A stretch of DNA of 16,560 nucleotides from Alphaproteobacteria bacterium (GTDB lineage: Bacteria; Pseudomonadota; Alphaproteobacteria; Sneathiellales; Sneathiellaceae), in assembly GCA_006226265.1 (NCBI GenBank), contig SBHH01000192.1, positions 1 to 16,560 of the forward strand. The letters run 5' to 3'. Below, piece by piece: positions 1 to 7,367 of this stretch; position 1 is the first letter of the stretch, and the number at the start of each line of letters is the position of its first letter. The translations under genes and the position numbers were made by a program. The notes beneath the pieces are model-generated. The model was not told the DNA's origin. It saw only the letters and a program-made list of their open reading frames with translations, and made no database searches.

Positions 1-1
1 G

Positions 2-20
2 TGTTTCCGGTCTGGAAACA
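2..20. promoter_or_regulatory. Inverted repeat just upstream of livH
   Basis: A perfect inverted repeat, TGTTTCC (2-8) and GGAAACA (14-20), is separated by five bases and ends 18 bases before the livH start codon. It could be an operator, or an RNA hairpin in the leader or in a spacer after an upstream gene that lies outside the window. There is no T run, so it is not an intrinsic terminator. The role is unknown. Confidence 0.4.
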
Positions 21-38
21 TCCTCAAGGGGGAGCTTG

Positions 39-974
39 ATGGAATATTTTTTACAGCAATTGATTAATGGCATAACCCTCGGGTCGATCTATGGCCTGAT
101 CGCAATCGGCTATACCATGGTCTATGGCATTATCGGCATGATCAACTTTGCGCATGGCGATATTTTCATGGTGGGGGCCTTTATCGCGCTGATCGTGATC
201 ACAGCGCTCGGCCTGACAATCTCGACTGGGCTCGGCTTCATGATCCTTGCTCTTATCCTGGTGCTGATCTGCTCGATGTTCGTCGCCTCGGTCTATGGCT
301 GGACGCTGGAGCGGGTGGCTTACCGGCCCTTGCGCGGCTCGTTCCGGCTTGCGCCGCTGATTACGGCCATCGGCGTTTCCATTGTGCTGCAGAACTACAT
401 CCAGATCACGCAGGGCGCGCGGGTGAAACCGCTGCAGCCGATCATCGCAGGCGGCTATAACCTGATGGGCGATCCCAATGTCGGCAGCGGGTTCGTGGTG
501 CAGATATCCAACATGCAGATCATGATCATCTCCGTGACCATCGTTCTGATGGCGGTCTTTTCCCTGATTATCGCGAAAACCTCCCTCGGCCGGGCGCAGC
601 GCGCCTGTGAGCAGGACCGCAAGATGGCCTCGCTCCTCGGCATCAATGTGGACCGCACCATTTCGACGACCTTCGTAATGGGCGCGGCACTCGCCGCCGT
701 CGCGGGGCTGATGTTCCTGCTCTATTACGGAGTGATCGATTTCTTCATCGGCTTCGTCGCTGGCGTGAAGGCCTTTACGGCTGCCGTGCTCGGCGGGATC
801 GGATCGCTGCCGGGCGCCATGCTGGGCGGCCTCGTGATCGGCCTGATCGAGACTTTCTGGTCGGCCTATTTCTCGGTCGAATACAAGGATGTTGCCGCCT
901 TCTCGATGCTTGCCATCGTTCTCATCTTTCTGCCGCAAGGCTTGCTTGGTAAGCCGGAGGTGGAAAAGGTCTGA
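39..974 (+). CDS. livH: Branched-chain amino acid ABC transporter permease LivH
   Basis: This inner-membrane permease subunit pairs with LivM to form the channel of a high-affinity importer for leucine, isoleucine and valine or related amino acids. The 311-residue protein is close to the usual LivH length of about 300. It is strongly hydrophobic with about eight membrane segments. It shows the family-typical N-terminal stretch ending in INFAHGD (about residues 37-43) and a C-terminal AVLGGIGSLPGAMLGG segment that belongs to the cytoplasmic loop touching the ATPase. I chose the ATG at 39 over the in-frame TTG at 36 because GGGGGAG (28-34) lies four bases upstream of it. The stop codon overlaps the livM start by one base (TGATG), so the two are translationally coupled. 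The real substrate could be another amino acid or an amide, because Liv-type systems vary in specificity. Confidence 0.95.
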   Translation: MEYFLQQLINGITLGSIYGLIAIGYTMVYGIIGMINFAHGDIFMVGAFIALIVITALGLTISTGLGFMILALILVLICSMFVASVYGWTLERVAYRPLRGSFRLAPLITAIGVSIVLQNYIQITQGARVKPLQPIIAGGYNLMGDPNVGSGFVVQISNMQIMIISVTIVLMAVFSLIIAKTSLGRAQRACEQDRKMASLLGINVDRTISTTFVMGAALAAVAGLMFLLYYGVIDFFIGFVAGVKAFTAAVLGGIGSLPGAMLGGLVIGLIETFWSAYFSVEYKDVAAFSMLAIVLIFLPQGLLGKPEVEKV

Positions 975-2299
975 TGGCTCAAACTTCATCCACGGGGGGA
1001 CGGCAGTTCGATATTGGCAAAATCGCCAAGGATCTCGTCTTCACCGCGCTTATCGCCGTTGTCATATTTGGCTCCACCATCACCTTCCGCACAGTTTCGG
1101 CGGAAGGCGGCCTTGCACTCGTCAGCCGCTATGACATTGCCTTTTATGTGATTGCCGCCGTTGTTGCGGGACGCCTGCTGCTGTGGATTTTCTTCTGGAG
1201 CCGGGTGCCCGTCCGTAAAGAAGAGAAGAAGACCACGCTAAAGGAACGGACGACAGCTCTTCGCGAGAAGCTGGGCAAAGGCTTTGCCCCGGTGCTGCTG
1301 ATTTTTGCCTTTGTGTTTCCGTTCCTGCCCTTTGTCGATCGCTATCTGCTCGATCTCAGCATCCTGATTCTGACCTATGTCATGCTGGGTTGGGGGCTCA
1401 ATATTGTGGTTGGGCTTGCCGGCCTGCTCGATCTTGGTTATGTCGCCTTCTATGCAATCGGCGCCTATTCCTATGCCTTGCTTGCGCAATATTTTGGCTT
1501 TTCCTTCTGGATGTGCCTGCCGCTTGCCGGAATTCTTGCCGCCTTCTGGGGCGTCATCTTGGGGTTTCCGGTCCTTCGGCTTCGGGGTGACTATCTTGCC
1601 ATCGTGACCCTCGCCTTCGGGGAGATCATCCGAGTAGTCCTTCTCAACTGGTATCAGTTTACGGGGGGGCCAGACGGAATTTCCGGTATTCCGCGACCGA
1701 GCTTTTTCGGCCTGCCCTTCCGGCGGGGTGAAGGAAATTTTGCCGATTTCTTTGGGTTGGACTATTCTTCGACCCAGCGCATTATCTTTCTCTACTTCCT
1801 TATTCTGGCGCTTGCACTGCTGACTAATTTCGTGACGAACCGGCTTCGCCGCCTGCCCATCGGACGCGCGTGGGAGGCCTTGCGGGAAGATGAGATCGCT
1901 TGCCGCTCGCTCGGACTCAACACCACAGCGGTAAAACTGACGGCCTTTGCGACGGGCGGTATGTTCGCAGGTTTTGCCGGATCCTTCTTTGCCACACGCC
2001 AGGGCTTTATCTCGCCGGAAAGTTTTACCTTCATTGAATCGGCCCTGATCCTTGCCATCGTCGTTTTGGGTGGCATGGGCTCGCAGATCGGGGTGGTAAT
2101 CGCTTCGGTTGCCATGATCGGCGGGTTCGAGATTTTCCGCGAAGCCGAACAGTATCGCATGCTGATCTTCGGGCTTGCCATGGTGATCATCATGATCTGG
2201 CGCCCGCGTGGTTTGATCTCGACACGTATTCCGTCGATTTTCCTCAAGAAGCGAAAAGCGGTGTCCGGCGACATGGTCGCGCAAGGGGAGGGGCATTGA
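974..2299 (+). CDS. livM: Branched-chain amino acid ABC transporter permease LivM
   Basis: This is the second inner-membrane permease subunit of the Liv importer, 441 residues against 425 for E. coli LivM. Two N-terminal membrane segments (about 18-38 and 56-76) are followed by a highly charged cytoplasmic stretch (about 80-100, rich in K, E and R). The conserved permease core follows, with the motifs MLGWGLNIVVGLAGLLDLGYVAF (given in part: MLGWGLNIVVG), GDYLAIVTLAFGEI and GPDGISGIPRP. The IGRAWEALREDEIACRSLGLN segment (in part: AWEALREDEIA) is the coupling loop that contacts the ATP-binding subunits. The start at 974 overlaps the livH stop and has AAAAGG (964-969) just upstream. One base separates its stop from the livG start. 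No sign of truncation is visible. Confidence 0.95.
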   Translation: MAQTSSTGGRQFDIGKIAKDLVFTALIAVVIFGSTITFRTVSAEGGLALVSRYDIAFYVIAAVVAGRLLLWIFFWSRVPVRKEEKKTTLKERTTALREKLGKGFAPVLLIFAFVFPFLPFVDRYLLDLSILILTYVMLGWGLNIVVGLAGLLDLGYVAFYAIGAYSYALLAQYFGFSFWMCLPLAGILAAFWGVILGFPVLRLRGDYLAIVTLAFGEIIRVVLLNWYQFTGGPDGISGIPRPSFFGLPFRRGEGNFADFFGLDYSSTQRIIFLYFLILALALLTNFVTNRLRRLPIGRAWEALREDEIACRSLGLNTTAVKLTAFATGGMFAGFAGSFFATRQGFISPESFTFIESALILAIVVLGGMGSQIGVVIASVAMIGGFEIFREAEQYRMLIFGLAMVIIMIWRPRGLISTRIPSIFLKKRKAVSGDMVAQGEGH

Positions 2300-2300
2300 C

Positions 2301-3158
2301 ATGAGCGTGGATATCGAGAATCCGTTCCTGACGGTCGAGCATCTCAATATGCGTTTCGGAGGCCTGTTGGCGGTTGATGATCTGTCCTTCGATGTCGGCG
2401 GCCGGGATATAACCGCCCTCATCGGGCCAAACGGTGCCGGGAAAACGACGGTGTTTAACTGCATCACCGGCTTTTACAAGCCAACAGAAGGCTGCATTAC
2501 CGCACATCATCCGGATGGCAAGAAATATATGCTGGAGCGGATGGATGACTTCAAAATCCCGAAGACTGCGAAAGTCGCCCGGACCTTCCAGAATATCCGC
2601 CTGTTCAGCGGCATGACCGTCCTTGAAAATCTGATGGTCGGTCAGCATAATCCGCTGATGGTGGCTTCCAACTTCACCTTTGGCGGCATTTTTGGCCTTA
2701 AGGGTTACAAGGATGCGGAACGCGAGGCGGTGGAGCTTGCCAAATACTGGATGGAGCAGACGGGCCTCACCAAGCGGGCCGATGACGCCGCGGGCGATCT
2801 GCCTTACGGCGATCAGCGCAAACTGGAAATTGCCCGGGCCATGTGCACCCGGCCCAAGCTTCTCTGCCTTGACGAACCTGCCGCCGGCCTCAACCCCCGC
2901 GAATCAGACGAGTTGAACAGGCTTCTCCTCTTTATTCGGGAGGAACGGGATACCGGTATCCTCTTGATCGAACATGACATGAATGTGGTCATGGGCATTT
3001 CAGATCATATCATCGTGCTGGATTACGGCAAAAAAATTGCCGACGGGACGCCGGAGGAAATCCGCAATGACCCGAGCGTGATTGCTGCCTATCTCGGTGT
3101 GGGAGACGAGGAAGTTGACGAGGTAGAACAGGAAATCGTGGAAGGAGCGGGCCAATGA
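2301..3158 (+). CDS. livG: Branched-chain amino acid ABC transporter ATP-binding protein LivG
   Basis: This is one of the two cytoplasmic ATPases that power the Liv importer. The 285 residues contain a Walker A motif GPNGAGKT (42-49), a Q-loop in TFQNIRLF (about 95-102), the LivG-style signature LPYGDQR (167-173) in place of the canonical LSGGQ, Walker B LLCLDEP (187-193) and the switch histidine in IEHD (H225). It ends in a strongly acidic tail (about 268-283, many E and D). The family is usually about 255 residues, so the tail and an insertion around 61-92 account for the extra length. A strong ribosome binding site (GGGGAGGGG, 2285-2293) precedes the ATG. The gene overlaps livF by four bases (ATGA). 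Confidence 0.95.
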   Translation: MSVDIENPFLTVEHLNMRFGGLLAVDDLSFDVGGRDITALIGPNGAGKTTVFNCITGFYKPTEGCITAHHPDGKKYMLERMDDFKIPKTAKVARTFQNIRLFSGMTVLENLMVGQHNPLMVASNFTFGGIFGLKGYKDAEREAVELAKYWMEQTGLTKRADDAAGDLPYGDQRKLEIARAMCTRPKLLCLDEPAAGLNPRESDELNRLLLFIREERDTGILLIEHDMNVVMGISDHIIVLDYGKKIADGTPEEIRNDPSVIAAYLGVGDEEVDEVEQEIVEGAGQ

Positions 3159-3880
3159 CTGAGACACCGCTTCTGCAAATTCGCAATGTCGAAACCTTCT
3201 ATGGCAAGATTCAAGCCTTGAAGGGGGTGTCGCTTGATGTCAACGAAGGTGAGATCGTCACCCTGATCGGGGCCAACGGAGCCGGAAAATCGACCCTGAT
3301 GATGACCATCTGCGGCGATCCGCGCGCGGCGCGCGGCGAGATTATTTTCGATGGTCAGGATATCACCTCGCTGCCAACCCATGAAATTACCCGGATGAAA
3401 ATCGCCCAGTCCCCCGAAGGACGGCGCATTTTCGGTCGGATGTCGGTTTCGGAAAATCTGATGATGGGGGCGACCACGGCCGATCCCGCCTATTATGACG
3501 AGGATCTGGCGCGGGTGTTTGAATTGTTCCCGCGCCTGAAGGAACGGCGCAGCCAGCGGGGCGGAACCCTTTCGGGTGGGGAGCAGCAGATGCTGGCTAT
3601 CGCCCGGGCGCTGATGGCGCGGCCCCGGCTGCTTTTGCTGGACGAGCCCTCGCTCGGGCTCGCACCGCTCATCGTGAAGCAGATTTTTGAAGTGATCAAG
3701 GAGCTCAACAAGGAAGATGGCCTGACGGTCTTCCTGGTCGAGCAGAACGCTTATCACGCACTCAAACTGGCCAACCGTGGCCATGTCATGGTGAACGGCG
3801 AGATTACCTTGAGTGGTACGGGCAAGGAACTTCTGGCGAGTGAAGAGGTCCGCGCGGCCTATCTGGAAGGGGGGGCGTGA
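3155..3880 (+). CDS. livF: Branched-chain amino acid ABC transporter ATP-binding protein LivF
   Basis: This is the partner ATPase to LivG; the two form the heterodimer under LivHM. It is 241 residues, normal for LivF (about 237). Visible motifs are Walker A GANGAGKST (39-47), signature LSGGEQQ (139-145), Walker B LLLDEP (160-165) and VEQN (195-198) where many ABC ATPases have the switch histidine. That last substitution is typical of LivF. The sequence QSPEGRRIF around 85-93 is also characteristic of the subfamily. AAGGAG (3142-3147) lies seven bases before the ATG, which sits inside the livG stop region (ATGA overlap). Confidence 0.95.
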   Translation: MTETPLLQIRNVETFYGKIQALKGVSLDVNEGEIVTLIGANGAGKSTLMMTICGDPRAARGEIIFDGQDITSLPTHEITRMKIAQSPEGRRIFGRMSVSENLMMGATTADPAYYDEDLARVFELFPRLKERRSQRGGTLSGGEQQMLAIARALMARPRLLLLDEPSLGLAPLIVKQIFEVIKELNKEDGLTVFLVEQNAYHALKLANRGHVMVNGEITLSGTGKELLASEEVRAAYLEGGA

Positions 3881-3882
3881 TC

Positions 3883-4221
3883 ATGGGCATCATCTGGGAA
3901 AACAGCTTTTGGGTTTTCTTCTTTGTCACCGTCGTGATCGGAGGGGGAGCCGGGTTTTTGTCCGGGCGCTCCCTCGCGTCTAAATGGCGGCCCATTCCAC
4001 AGCTGATATTCTACATGGTTCTGCTCGGCGTTGCCGTGCGGTTTTTCCATTATGCGTTGTTTCACGGCACCTTGCTGTCGATACATTATTATGCCGTCGA
4101 TGTGATTGTATTGACCGGCATTTCCCTATTGGGCTATCGCCTGACGCGCGTCAGTCAGATGGTAACTCAATATCGTTGGCTTTACGCGCGGTCTGGTCCC
4201 TTTACCTGGCGGGAGAAGTAA
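3883..4221 (+). CDS. Small DUF6867-like membrane protein in the liv operon
   Basis: A 112-residue integral membrane protein of unknown function. Three hydrophobic segments are visible, at about residues 7-25, 38-60 and 67-88, followed by a basic and aromatic C-terminal tail containing QMVTQYRWLYARSGPFTW. From memory this matches the small DUF6867 proteins found at the end of liv operons in alphaproteobacteria; I could not run a search. It follows livF immediately, so it is probably co-transcribed and may be an accessory subunit or stability factor of the Liv transporter (inference). Two starts are possible: GTG at 3877, overlapping the livF stop, or ATG at 3883. I prefer 3883 because the purine run at 3865-3875 then lies at a normal distance. 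Confidence 0.8.
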   Translation: MGIIWENSFWVFFFVTVVIGGGAGFLSGRSLASKWRPIPQLIFYMVLLGVAVRFFHYALFHGTLLSIHYYAVDVIVLTGISLLGYRLTRVSQMVTQYRWLYARSGPFTWREK

Positions 4222-4226
4222 AAACC

Positions 4227-4241
4227 CGCAAGATTCTTGCG
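4227..4241 (+). other. Short hairpin after the liv permease operon
   Basis: CGCAAG (4227-4232) and CTTGCG (4236-4241) form a perfect six-base-pair stem with a three-base loop, beginning five bases after the stop codon of the small membrane protein. No T run follows, so it is not a standard intrinsic terminator. It could stabilise the 3' end of the permease transcript or reduce read-through into the binding-protein gene. CGCAAG occurs again at 4258-4263, which would allow an alternative pairing. Confidence 0.35.
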
Positions 4242-4269
4242 TGATCTCACTGAAATCGCAAGGAAATGT

Positions 4270-4288
4270 CTTTACAAGGGTGGTAAAG
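4270..4288. promoter_or_regulatory. Inverted repeat upstream of the binding-protein gene
   Basis: CTTTAC (4270-4275) and GTAAAG (4283-4288) are exact inverted repeats separated by seven bases, 62 bases before the chosen start of the livJ-type gene. The spacing and symmetry suit a dimeric regulator site, but I do not recognise the regulator. The 129-base gap (4222-4350) otherwise holds no gene, and no promoter with convincing -35 and -10 boxes was found. Confidence 0.3.
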
Positions 4289-4350
4289 TCATACCAAGAT
4301 CAACGTAAAAACCAAGCTATCCTATGATTTTCAACTGGGAGTATTTAACG

Positions 4351-5454
4351 ATGAAAAAAATTCTTCTTGCTGTATCGGCGTTGTCGATGGGCATGATGGT
4401 CAGCGCAGGCACCGCTCTCGCTGACATTGAAATTGCAACGGCAGGTCCGATGACCGGTCAGTATGCAAGCTTTGGCCAGCAGATGAAAGCCGGTGCCGAG
4501 CAGGCGGTTGCCGACATCAATGCAGCCGGCGGCGTCAATGGCGAGATGCTGAAGCTTGAAGTCGGCGATGATGCCTGCGATCCGAAACAGGCCGTAGCGG
4601 TTGCCAACCAGATGGCTTCCAAGGGCGTCGTCTTCATGGCCGGTCACTTCTGCTCCGGCTCCTCCATTCCGGCATCTGCCGTTTATGAAGAAGAAGGCAT
4701 TGTCCAGATTTCTCCGGCTTCGACCAATCCCAAGCTGACCGACGAAGGTGGGGAAAATGTTTTCCGCGTCTGCGGCCGTGATGACCAGCAGGGTAAGGTT
4801 GCCGGGGCTTACCTCGCCGAGGAAAGTAAGAAAGGCAAGAAGATCGCCATCCTGCATGACAAGACCGCTTACGGTAAAGGCCTCGCGGATGCCAGCAAGG
4901 AAAACATGGAAGCCGACGGTGGCAAGGCTGCGATGTATGAAGCCTATACCGCAGGCGAAAAGGACTATACCGCTCTCGTTTCCAAGATGAAGCAGGCGGG
5001 CATTGATATCGTCTATATCGGCGGTTATCACACGGAAGCCGGTCTGATCGTTCGTCAGATGCGCGACCAGGGTATGAAAACCCAGCTCGTTTCCGGTGAC
5101 GCTCTCGTGACCGACGAATTCTGGTCCATCACGGGCGATGCCGGTGAAGGCACGCTGATGACCTTCTCTCCGGATCCGCGGAAGAACCCGGATGCAGCAG
5201 GTGTTGTTGCCGAATTCCGCAAAAAGGGGATCGAACCGGAAGGCTATGTCCTCTATACCTACGCCGCCATCCAGGCTTGGGCAGATGCTGTCAAGGCCGC
5301 GGGTTCTACAGATGAGGACAAGGTTATTGCCGCCCTGCACAAGGGTAAGTTCAAGACCGTTCTCGGCGATCTCTCCTTCGATAAGAAGGGTGATGTCAGC
5401 CTGCCGGGCTATGTCTGGTATGAATGGAAAGACGGCAAGTACGACTATAAATAA
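4351..5454 (+). CDS. livJ: Branched-chain amino acid ABC transporter substrate-binding protein (LivJ/LivK type)
   Basis: This is the periplasmic binding protein that delivers amino acids to LivHMGF. The 367 residues begin with a clear Sec signal peptide (MKK, then a hydrophobic core, then the cleavage-site motif ALA before D24). The mature protein starts IEIATAGPMTGQYASFG, the family hallmark. Other typical stretches are ADINAAGGVNG, HFCSGSSIPAS, ISPASTNPKLT and AYGKGLAD. Two cysteines (in DACDP and HFCSG) probably form the disulfide seen in this family. I chose the ATG at 4351 over the one at 4324 because GGGAG (4337-4341) precedes it and the signal peptide then begins correctly. The 129-base gap, a separate candidate operator and its own terminator suggest that it is also made independently of the permease operon, as binding proteins are needed in excess. 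LivJ versus LivK cannot be decided. Confidence 0.93.
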   Translation: MKKILLAVSALSMGMMVSAGTALADIEIATAGPMTGQYASFGQQMKAGAEQAVADINAAGGVNGEMLKLEVGDDACDPKQAVAVANQMASKGVVFMAGHFCSGSSIPASAVYEEEGIVQISPASTNPKLTDEGGENVFRVCGRDDQQGKVAGAYLAEESKKGKKIAILHDKTAYGKGLADASKENMEADGGKAAMYEAYTAGEKDYTALVSKMKQAGIDIVYIGGYHTEAGLIVRQMRDQGMKTQLVSGDALVTDEFWSITGDAGEGTLMTFSPDPRKNPDAAGVVAEFRKKGIEPEGYVLYTYAAIQAWADAVKAAGSTDEDKVIAALHKGKFKTVLGDLSFDKKGDVSLPGYVWYEWKDGKYDYK

Positions 5455-5472
5455 GATCTTCTGATCTGATAC

Positions 5473-5504
5473 GGCCCCGGAAGGAAACTTCCGGGGCCTT
5501 TTTT
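5473..5504 (+). terminator. Intrinsic terminator after livJ
   Basis: An 11-base-pair perfect stem, GGCCCCGGAAG (5473-5483) with CTTCCGGGGCC (5488-5498), is closed by a GAAA tetraloop and followed by six T residues (5499-5504). It lies 18 bases after the livJ stop codon. Read from the opposite strand there is no T run after the hairpin, so it should act mainly on livJ and not on the converging minus-strand gene. Confidence 0.95.
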
Positions 5505-5538
5505 ATGCCTGCAGGTTTCGGGACTTTTAGCGGGGCAA

Positions 5539-6339
5539 TCAGCCGGTTTCGCGATAGCGGGCCGGGATGGCTTCGTAGCGGGTGTTGAGAATGCCATAAT
5601 CGGCGGGTTCTGCAACTGCGAGCCCCATAAGCAGCAGGGCTTCACGCACCTCCTCGTCAAGGGACGCCATGGCGTCAATCACCGCCATATGCAGCCGGTC
5701 GGTCTCCCGCCGGGGGCGTTGTGATGTGATATAGGGAAGCCCCAGTGTTGGCTGTGTAGTCTTGAGAACGCGAAGGCCGTCCGCCGCGGCTTCATGCCGC
5801 TTGGCAAGCTCCCATGTCACGGCATCAATCGCGGCAAAATCGGCCTTTCCCTCGGCGACGGTACGGATTGACGCGCGATGTGATCCGGTCCTCTGACAGG
5901 AGCCAAGTATTTGCAGATCGACCCCGTCCGCCTTCAACTGATGGCAGGCGGCGGCAAAGCCCGATTGCGACAGCGGATCGTTATAGGCGAAGCTTTTGCC
6001 CGGGAGCGTCGCGATATTCGAAATATCGCTGTCTTTTCGGACGATTAGCACACTGAAATAGGAGCCTGCGCCGCAGCAGATATCATAAGCGGGTGTCCCG
6101 ATCAGGGAAACGGCATTATGGAGCCGCGACGCGAAGGGAAGGCCGCAGGTTTGGCCAAACAGAAGATTCGGGCTTTTCCAGAGCGTCATGAGATCGGCGG
6201 CACCGCGGGTAAGGTTCTCGGGAACGGCAAAACCGCATTTACGAAACTCGTCTCGGAGAGAACGCCAGTAAGCGTCGGTCGCGGCTGCAACCTCCGGCCA
6301 GTCATACATTGGCAGGGTTGCCAGAAAATTATTACTCAT
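5539..6339 (-). CDS. PhnD-like substrate-binding-fold protein without a signal peptide
   Basis: The 266-residue protein resembles the PhnD/phosphonate-type periplasmic binding-protein fold. Recognisable parts are FGQTCGLPF near residues 61-69, YNDPLSQSGF in the middle (hinge and ligand region of the family) and TGSHRASIRTVAEGKADFAAIDAVTW (in part: GSHRASIRTVAEGKADFAAI). It has no signal peptide, so it is probably cytoplasmic, and no permease or ATPase gene adjoins it. It is therefore more likely a ligand sensor, a scaffold or an enzyme-like relative than a transport component. I chose the ATG at 6339, seven bases after the desaturase stop, over an upstream in-frame ATG at 6417 that would overlap the desaturase by 71 bases and start with unrelated sequence. 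No clear ribosome binding site is visible, so translation is probably coupled to the desaturase. The ligand is unknown. Confidence 0.8.
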   Translation of the reverse strand: MSNNFLATLPMYDWPEVAAATDAYWRSLRDEFRKCGFAVPENLTRGAADLMTLWKSPNLLFGQTCGLPFASRLHNAVSLIGTPAYDICCGAGSYFSVLIVRKDSDISNIATLPGKSFAYNDPLSQSGFAAACHQLKADGVDLQILGSCQRTGSHRASIRTVAEGKADFAAIDAVTWELAKRHEAAADGLRVLKTTQPTLGLPYITSQRPRRETDRLHMAVIDAMASLDEEVREALLLMGLAVAEPADYGILNTRYEAIPARYRETG

Positions 6340-6346
6340 CGGATAC

Positions 6347-7237
6347 TCAGGACGGATCGAGCGGGAAAACAACGGGTTCCTTCCGGAAGAAGGTGAACTT
6401 TCGGAAAATCTCCCCATAGTTTCTGTAGAAATAGCCCTTGTTCATCTTCAGAAACCGCTCCCGATGTTTGGCATACATGCTTGGCAGCCGATACCAGGCG
6501 AGAGAGGGATAGGCATGATGAACGGCATGCAAGTTGTTGTTTAGGAAAAGGAAGCTGAGCGGCCCCTTATCTTCGATCAGGACCGAACGGCCCCGCATTT
6601 CCGGATGGGCCTGATGCTCAAGATAGGTGCGGATCATCAAAAGCGACATGCCGAAGTAGGACAAGACGAGATAGGCCGGAACGGACAGGCGTCCATACAG
6701 GCCGACCAGAACCAGAAGGGCGGTCACGGCAAGAAGGTGGAACACCCAGATGCGCGCAACCTTAAAATCGCCCGCGCGGATTTTACCCGCATCGGCAAGG
6801 ACAAGCGCGACGGTCCCTATCAGCGGGCCCAGCAGCAGCCGGCCGAGCAGGCGGTTGTTGAAGCTGAACATCAGACGAAGCCATTTGGGGCAGTTGTCCC
6901 ACTGACGCCGGGTCAGGTACCAGCTTTCCGGATCTTCCAGCGGATCGCTGATGCTGGCCTTCTGATGATGGATCAGGTGATTCTCCTTATAGCGCGGAAA
7001 GGGCAGGAAAATACCGATCGGCGGATAGGCGAGCATGTCGTTGGCGGCGCCGTTGAGGAAGGGGTGCCCATGGATGCATTCATGCTGCAGCGAGGAATGA
7101 AAGGCGATTACGGGAACAAGCACGAGGGCGGTCAGCCAGAGCGGCAGGGCGTCAGGACCGAATAGAAGCCCTGCCCAGAGGCCATAACAGATTACGACAA
7201 GTGCGAGGGTTCGCATCTCCTGAAATTCACGCAGCAA
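6347..7237 (-). CDS. Membrane fatty acid desaturase family protein
   Basis: An integral membrane di-iron oxygenase of the fatty acid desaturase superfamily, 296 residues. All three histidine boxes are present: HECIH (52-56, with H58 close by), HLIHH (87-91) and HAVHH (237-241). Hydrophobic segments lie at about 10-27, 32-47, 132-149 and 164-202. The family inserts double bonds into, or hydroxylates, acyl chains or carotenoid-type lipids in the inner membrane using reduced electron carriers. The exact substrate cannot be read from the sequence. The start is TTG at 7237, supported by AAGGAG eight bases upstream. The alternative ATG at 7216 has its AGGAG directly adjacent and is less likely. It is the first gene of a two-gene unit with the PhnD-like gene and is divergent from an XRE regulator. 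Confidence 0.85.
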   Translation of the reverse strand: MLREFQEMRTLALVVICYGLWAGLLFGPDALPLWLTALVLVPVIAFHSSLQHECIHGHPFLNGAANDMLAYPPIGIFLPFPRYKENHLIHHQKASISDPLEDPESWYLTRRQWDNCPKWLRLMFSFNNRLLGRLLLGPLIGTVALVLADAGKIRAGDFKVARIWVFHLLAVTALLVLVGLYGRLSVPAYLVLSYFGMSLLMIRTYLEHQAHPEMRGRSVLIEDKGPLSFLFLNNNLHAVHHAYPSLAWYRLPSMYAKHRERFLKMNKGYFYRNYGEIFRKFTFFRKEPVVFPLDPS

Positions 7238-7245
7238 CAGTTGAT

Positions 7246-7251
7246 CTCCTT
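7246..7251 (-). promoter_or_regulatory. Ribosome binding site deciding the TTG start of the desaturase
   Basis: On the minus strand AAGGAG reads from 7251 to 7246 and is followed by eight bases and then TTG at 7237. The strong Shine-Dalgarno match at good spacing is the reason for preferring the rare TTG start over the ATG seven codons further in. Confidence 0.65.
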
Positions 7252-7265
7252 GAAATTATGACAGA

Positions 7266-7295
7266 ATTATGACCTGAACCGGCTGTATGATACAA
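7266..7295 (-). promoter_or_regulatory. Candidate promoter of the desaturase unit
   Basis: On the minus strand a -35-like TTGTAT (7295-7290) and a -10-like CATAAT (7271-7266) are 18 bases apart, which would put the transcript start near 7258, about 20 bases before the TTG start codon. Both boxes lie inside duplicated sequence: GATACAAT twice in tandem (7289-7304) and AATTATGAC twice (7254-7262 and 7265-7273). The match to consensus is moderate. Confidence 0.3.
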
Positions 7296-7329
7296 TGATA
7301 CAATCCGCTAATTTTTATGCTAATATACG

Positions 7330-7356
7330 ACTAAAGTTGATAAATATAACTAAAGT
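7330..7356. repeat. Direct repeat ACTAAAGT in front of the XRE regulator
   Basis: ACTAAAGT occurs at 7330-7337 and again at 7349-7356, 19 bases apart, ending 11 bases before the GTG start of the regulator. The AT-rich region around it (7238-7367) contains two other duplicated words. The arrangement suits binding of a repressor to its own promoter region, but no such site is documented to my knowledge. Confidence 0.4.
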
Positions 7357-7367
7357 GGAATTTTGAT

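Noticed and set aside
51..989. A 312-codon open frame on the minus strand across livH
   Set aside because: It mirrors livH exactly and its product is rich in H, D, R and E with no domain; it is a shadow of the permease.
1238..2467. A 409-codon open frame on the minus strand across livM and livG
   Set aside because: It lies opposite two well-supported transporter genes and encodes a low-complexity charged product typical of a shadow frame.
2467..2580. A degenerate signature motif in LivG (LPYGDQR) as a sign of a broken ATPase
   Set aside because: LivG proteins normally carry a YG(D/E/Q)QR-type signature in place of LSGGQ, and all other nucleotide-binding motifs are intact. The region listed also holds an insertion that is common in longer LivG proteins.
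4227..4241. Intrinsic terminator between the liv permease operon and livJ
   Set aside because: The stem is only six base pairs and no T run follows, so I list it as a plain hairpin.
4318..4328. A -10-like TATGAT just before the livJ start
   Set aside because: No acceptable -35 box lies 16-18 bases upstream, and the word overlaps the alternative ATG in a position that would leave a very short leader.
6340..6417. Upstream start for the PhnD-like protein at 6417
   Set aside because: It would overlap the desaturase 3' end by 71 bases, and the extra residues are polar and not a signal peptide.
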